Assembly (NCBI RefSeq): GCF_964340395.1
Contig: NC_135559.1
Coordinates: forward strand, 20,046,650-20,110,649
From: Glandiceps talaboti
Lineage: Eukaryota > Hemichordata > Enteropneusta > Spengelidae
Direction: 5' to 3'
Length of the DNA stretch: 64,000 bases
In this document: positions 61,253-64,000 of the stretch, piece after piece
How the letters are laid out: each line of letters begins with the position of its first letter
Numbering within the stretch: position 1 is the stretch's first letter
The notes under the pieces: model-generated
Told to the model about the DNA's origin: nothing
Database searches by the model: none
Seen by the model: only the letters and a program-made list of their open reading frames with translations
Made by a program: the position numbers and the translations under genes

Positions 61253-62550
61253 ACACTACATGTACTTTACAAATGTACTTACTAGCCAAGACACTTGTCA
61301 TGGTGTTAGCATGTAGGTTGAGATACATTAGTAGTAAGACTGGAACAAGTGTCTGGGCTAATAATAAACTGAGGACTATTAGTGTAGCAGTTAAAGTAGC
61401 CATCACAGTGAGTGTGAATGAACTCATTATTTGTTTTCTTCAGATCAATAACATTCCATTATGTGGATATCGACACCAGTCAGGATACTCACATTATACA
61501 TAGACCCTCCAAGATGGTCTATGCATTATACAATCATAACAATGTAAGATTGTAAGGCTTGGTAGTCACATTAAGTCAATTGAACTGTTTAAGCAGTGTT
61601 TTTGCTAAGGTTGGGGAACCCCAATAACAGAAAGGGAGAAAAGGGTAAAAAATGGCAGTGTTTCCCCATAGAGTCTATAGTAAATTTGTTTGGGAGCCTA
61701 GGTAAAATGACATGGGAACCCTGGTATATTTTACCTACTTACATGCACCACCCTTAGCAAAAACACTGTTTAGCTATAACTTTTGTGTGATTTCCATGGG
61801 TCTAAACTAACAGAATAAACCATATAAATTTGGTAGTCTATATAATGTTCAGAAATCGCCATGTACATTCATGTATAAGGACACATGTGACCTATATTAT
61901 GAGGCGTAGGCAGAATTTAGTTTATCTTTAATTAAAAGATGTATTATATTTAAAAGGGATACCAAATGTAATTTGCACTGGAAAGAGAAATTACTATTTT
62001 TGTCTGTACCTAATTTCCACCCATTTAGAAAGGCACAAATTTGTTCACTGATATTTAAAACTAGTGATCTCATCAGAAAAAGCATACATGTACACATGAA
62101 AATAGCAAAAATTTAGGGTTTTTTTCAAAGTACTCAAACATGTAGGAAACACTGCAAATTTATACCACATTTTTCCTCTCCATTACTGGGTTCTTAGCCC
62201 CAAGAAAAGCAATCAATGATCTAACTAAAAGGAGTTATTTTCTTGGTGAGTCATTTTTTCTACTTGGGTACACTTCAATATCCTTATATCTCCCCAAGGT
62301 ATACAGGAAGTGTTAATGTAACTATATCACCGATTTGACAGGCTTTCACTAAAGCTGATTACCATTATTTACCAATAATGAGCTATTTCAAAGTAAAACA
62401 CAAGAAATCAACCAATAGACATAATATGGAGCTATTAAAGGTAAATGTTCATTGTTCTATAATTTAGGTTGTACATGTAGTTGCCCTGATATGCAGACAA
62501 ATATACAACATATTCATTCTTCTACGTGTAAATAAGGGTTCAATTAGATA

Positions 62551-62686
62551 TTATTTCCCAATATTTTTCTTCTGTCAGCCAAGGGAAACATGAGTGACCT
62601 AAGGGGCCTTGTCACTACTCATCATGACAAGGCCCCTTAGGTCATGAGTATCTTCCATCTGAATGAAGAAAAACATTGGGGAATAA
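62551..62686. mobile_element. Palindromic MITE, stand-alone copy 2 (array-intron family)
   Basis: CCCAATATTTTTCTTCTGTC at the left and GAAGAAAAACATTGGGG at the right are inverted. The centre has GTGACCTAAGGGGCCTTGTC and its near-complete complement, so this copy forms the strongest hairpin of the family. Confidence 0.8.
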
Positions 62687-62689
62687 TTA

Positions 62690-64000
62690 ATACCTCGTAA
62701 AGCATACAGTTCACGAAAAATAGGGGAAATTAAAAATGATGTGAAATGCTTTAATATTTCGAGCAATATACAGAACCAGTGACAAAGGCATGGGTTGTTA
62801 CAACATACAAATGTAGCCTGACCTGGGTACATATTCCATATTTTCTGTTCAAAGACAATAACTTGGCTTGGGCATGGTGTAATAGTTGTTACTGACATTA
62901 TGAACTCTTACATATAATTTATCTACACGTAACTTATTTCAGTGTGCCAGATATTAAAGGTGTACATCTGCTCAGCACCTCATACATACAATTTGTATTT
63001 ACATACACATACTGTATACAACATAGGGGAATAGTACCTCTTCTAGCATACATGTACATGTACAAAAAAAATGTTGTTTACGAAAAGTCAGGAAAACTAA
63101 TGAGGAATTGGAACACTTATAACTCACACATTGTATTTCAAGCACTGCAGAACCAGTGACGTATATTATCTCACTGTTTCAATTTCAAAATAAAACATAC
63201 ATTGTGCCCACATATTGTCAGTATATGGAAGTGCTTTTTAATGTTATTTCATTTTTCAATAATTTTTTAATCATCATCTTTTTATAATAATTTAGCCCAA
63301 AGATTACATTGATATTTGTTAATAGTTCTACAACACTTGTAAATCTTCTAAACCATTGACAGATAGGTCTTAAGCTGTTGGCTAATTTTGAAAAACAAAT
63401 ACCGAGAACATGTAAATAAATTGAATGCAATATTTGACTTTACCAACAATGTCATGGGAAAATGTAATGTAAACATGTAGCCTACATATATTCCTTTACT
63501 GTCTTGATTACATACTAAGTTGTGGTTCATAATCTCTGATAATAAACACACTTTTATGTCTCCCAACCAAAACTTCTCATATTCCAAAGAGAGTTAGATA
63601 TCTCACTACATTGTATGAACACAACAATAATAAACCATCTGTAGTATGTCCCTCATGATGCCATTACAGGTGGAGTATTGTATCAATAACATATTGCATA
63701 CTTCCAACATTACAACAACAATTCCGCTTTTAAGAAAACTTGTGATGCCCTACATATACATTAGTATTCCTGAACAAAGTGCTTTTTCTGACACATTTCG
63801 CCCACATCTACATGTAATGTAAGAGCTACAATAATCCATTAGAAAGCTGATATCAGAAATGGTTTTACGTTATATAATATCTTCCTCTATTGAAAATTGT
63901 TAAAATCAGGAGCACAGATTGGTGTGAAATGCTCTTAAAGAGTGTGATATTTTCCACAAAAGTGACAAAATTTGCATTTCTCTTTGACTTAAACTGATTA
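62690..64000. other. No gene seen
   Basis: AT-rich to the window end, with no supported exon. Confidence 0.35.

Noticed and set aside
60831-61503. Overlapping open frames on both strands near 61 kb as genes
   Set aside because: Most of the region is the dispersed fold-back element also found next to CAB39 exon 1.

Overview
The window is animal nuclear DNA: AT-rich, intron-containing, dense in minisatellites, fold-back elements and retroelement remains, with strong over-use of the palindrome TACATGTAC. A clearly recognisable CAB39 (MO25) gene with metazoan exon structure and a tRNA-derived SINE with an ATT-type tail point to an invertebrate bilaterian, probably marine. The species cannot be fixed from the sequence.

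Layout. (1) 1-17.39 kb: a head-to-tail array of about 420-430 bp units. Read on the minus strand, each unit carries a small exon-like block, most often 81 nt, between a CAG acceptor and a GTAAGT donor. I count 41 copies, and the array runs off the left edge. The intron part of every unit contains a degenerate copy of a palindromic element that also occurs alone at 47.68-47.81 and 62.55-62.69 kb. Two diverged exon-like blocks at 21.78 and 22.00 kb look like upstream members of the same locus. (2) 17.4-18.74 kb: a CTGA-based minisatellite broken by a retroposon tail. (3) 18.74-23.5 kb: mostly unassigned, with a CpG-richer promoter or first-exon candidate at 20.26-20.5 kb and palindromic TA-flanked MITEs. 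(4) 23.50-26.28 kb: a decayed, internally deleted Ty3/Gypsy retrotransposon between two LTRs, with a MITE nested in it. (5) 26.3-32.9 kb: no gene seen; two minisatellites and MITE fragments. (6) 32,888-39,730, minus strand: CAB39 in seven coding exons with a complete 336-residue reading frame. Several of its introns hold expanded minisatellites or a SINE. (7) 39.8-64 kb: mostly non-coding, with micro- and minisatellites, several fold-back elements, and a small exon pair candidate on the minus strand (first exon at 56.75 kb, last exon at 50.16-50.24 kb).

The only gene I name with confidence is CAB39, the scaffold of the LKB1-STRAD kinase complex. The most unusual object is the tandem exon-like array. 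It combines preserved splice signals, several exon-length classes that break frame, higher-order duplication, and a transposon fossil in every unit. It may be a cassette-exon gene, a decaying one, or a satellite grown from one exon plus its intron. Sequence alone does not settle which.
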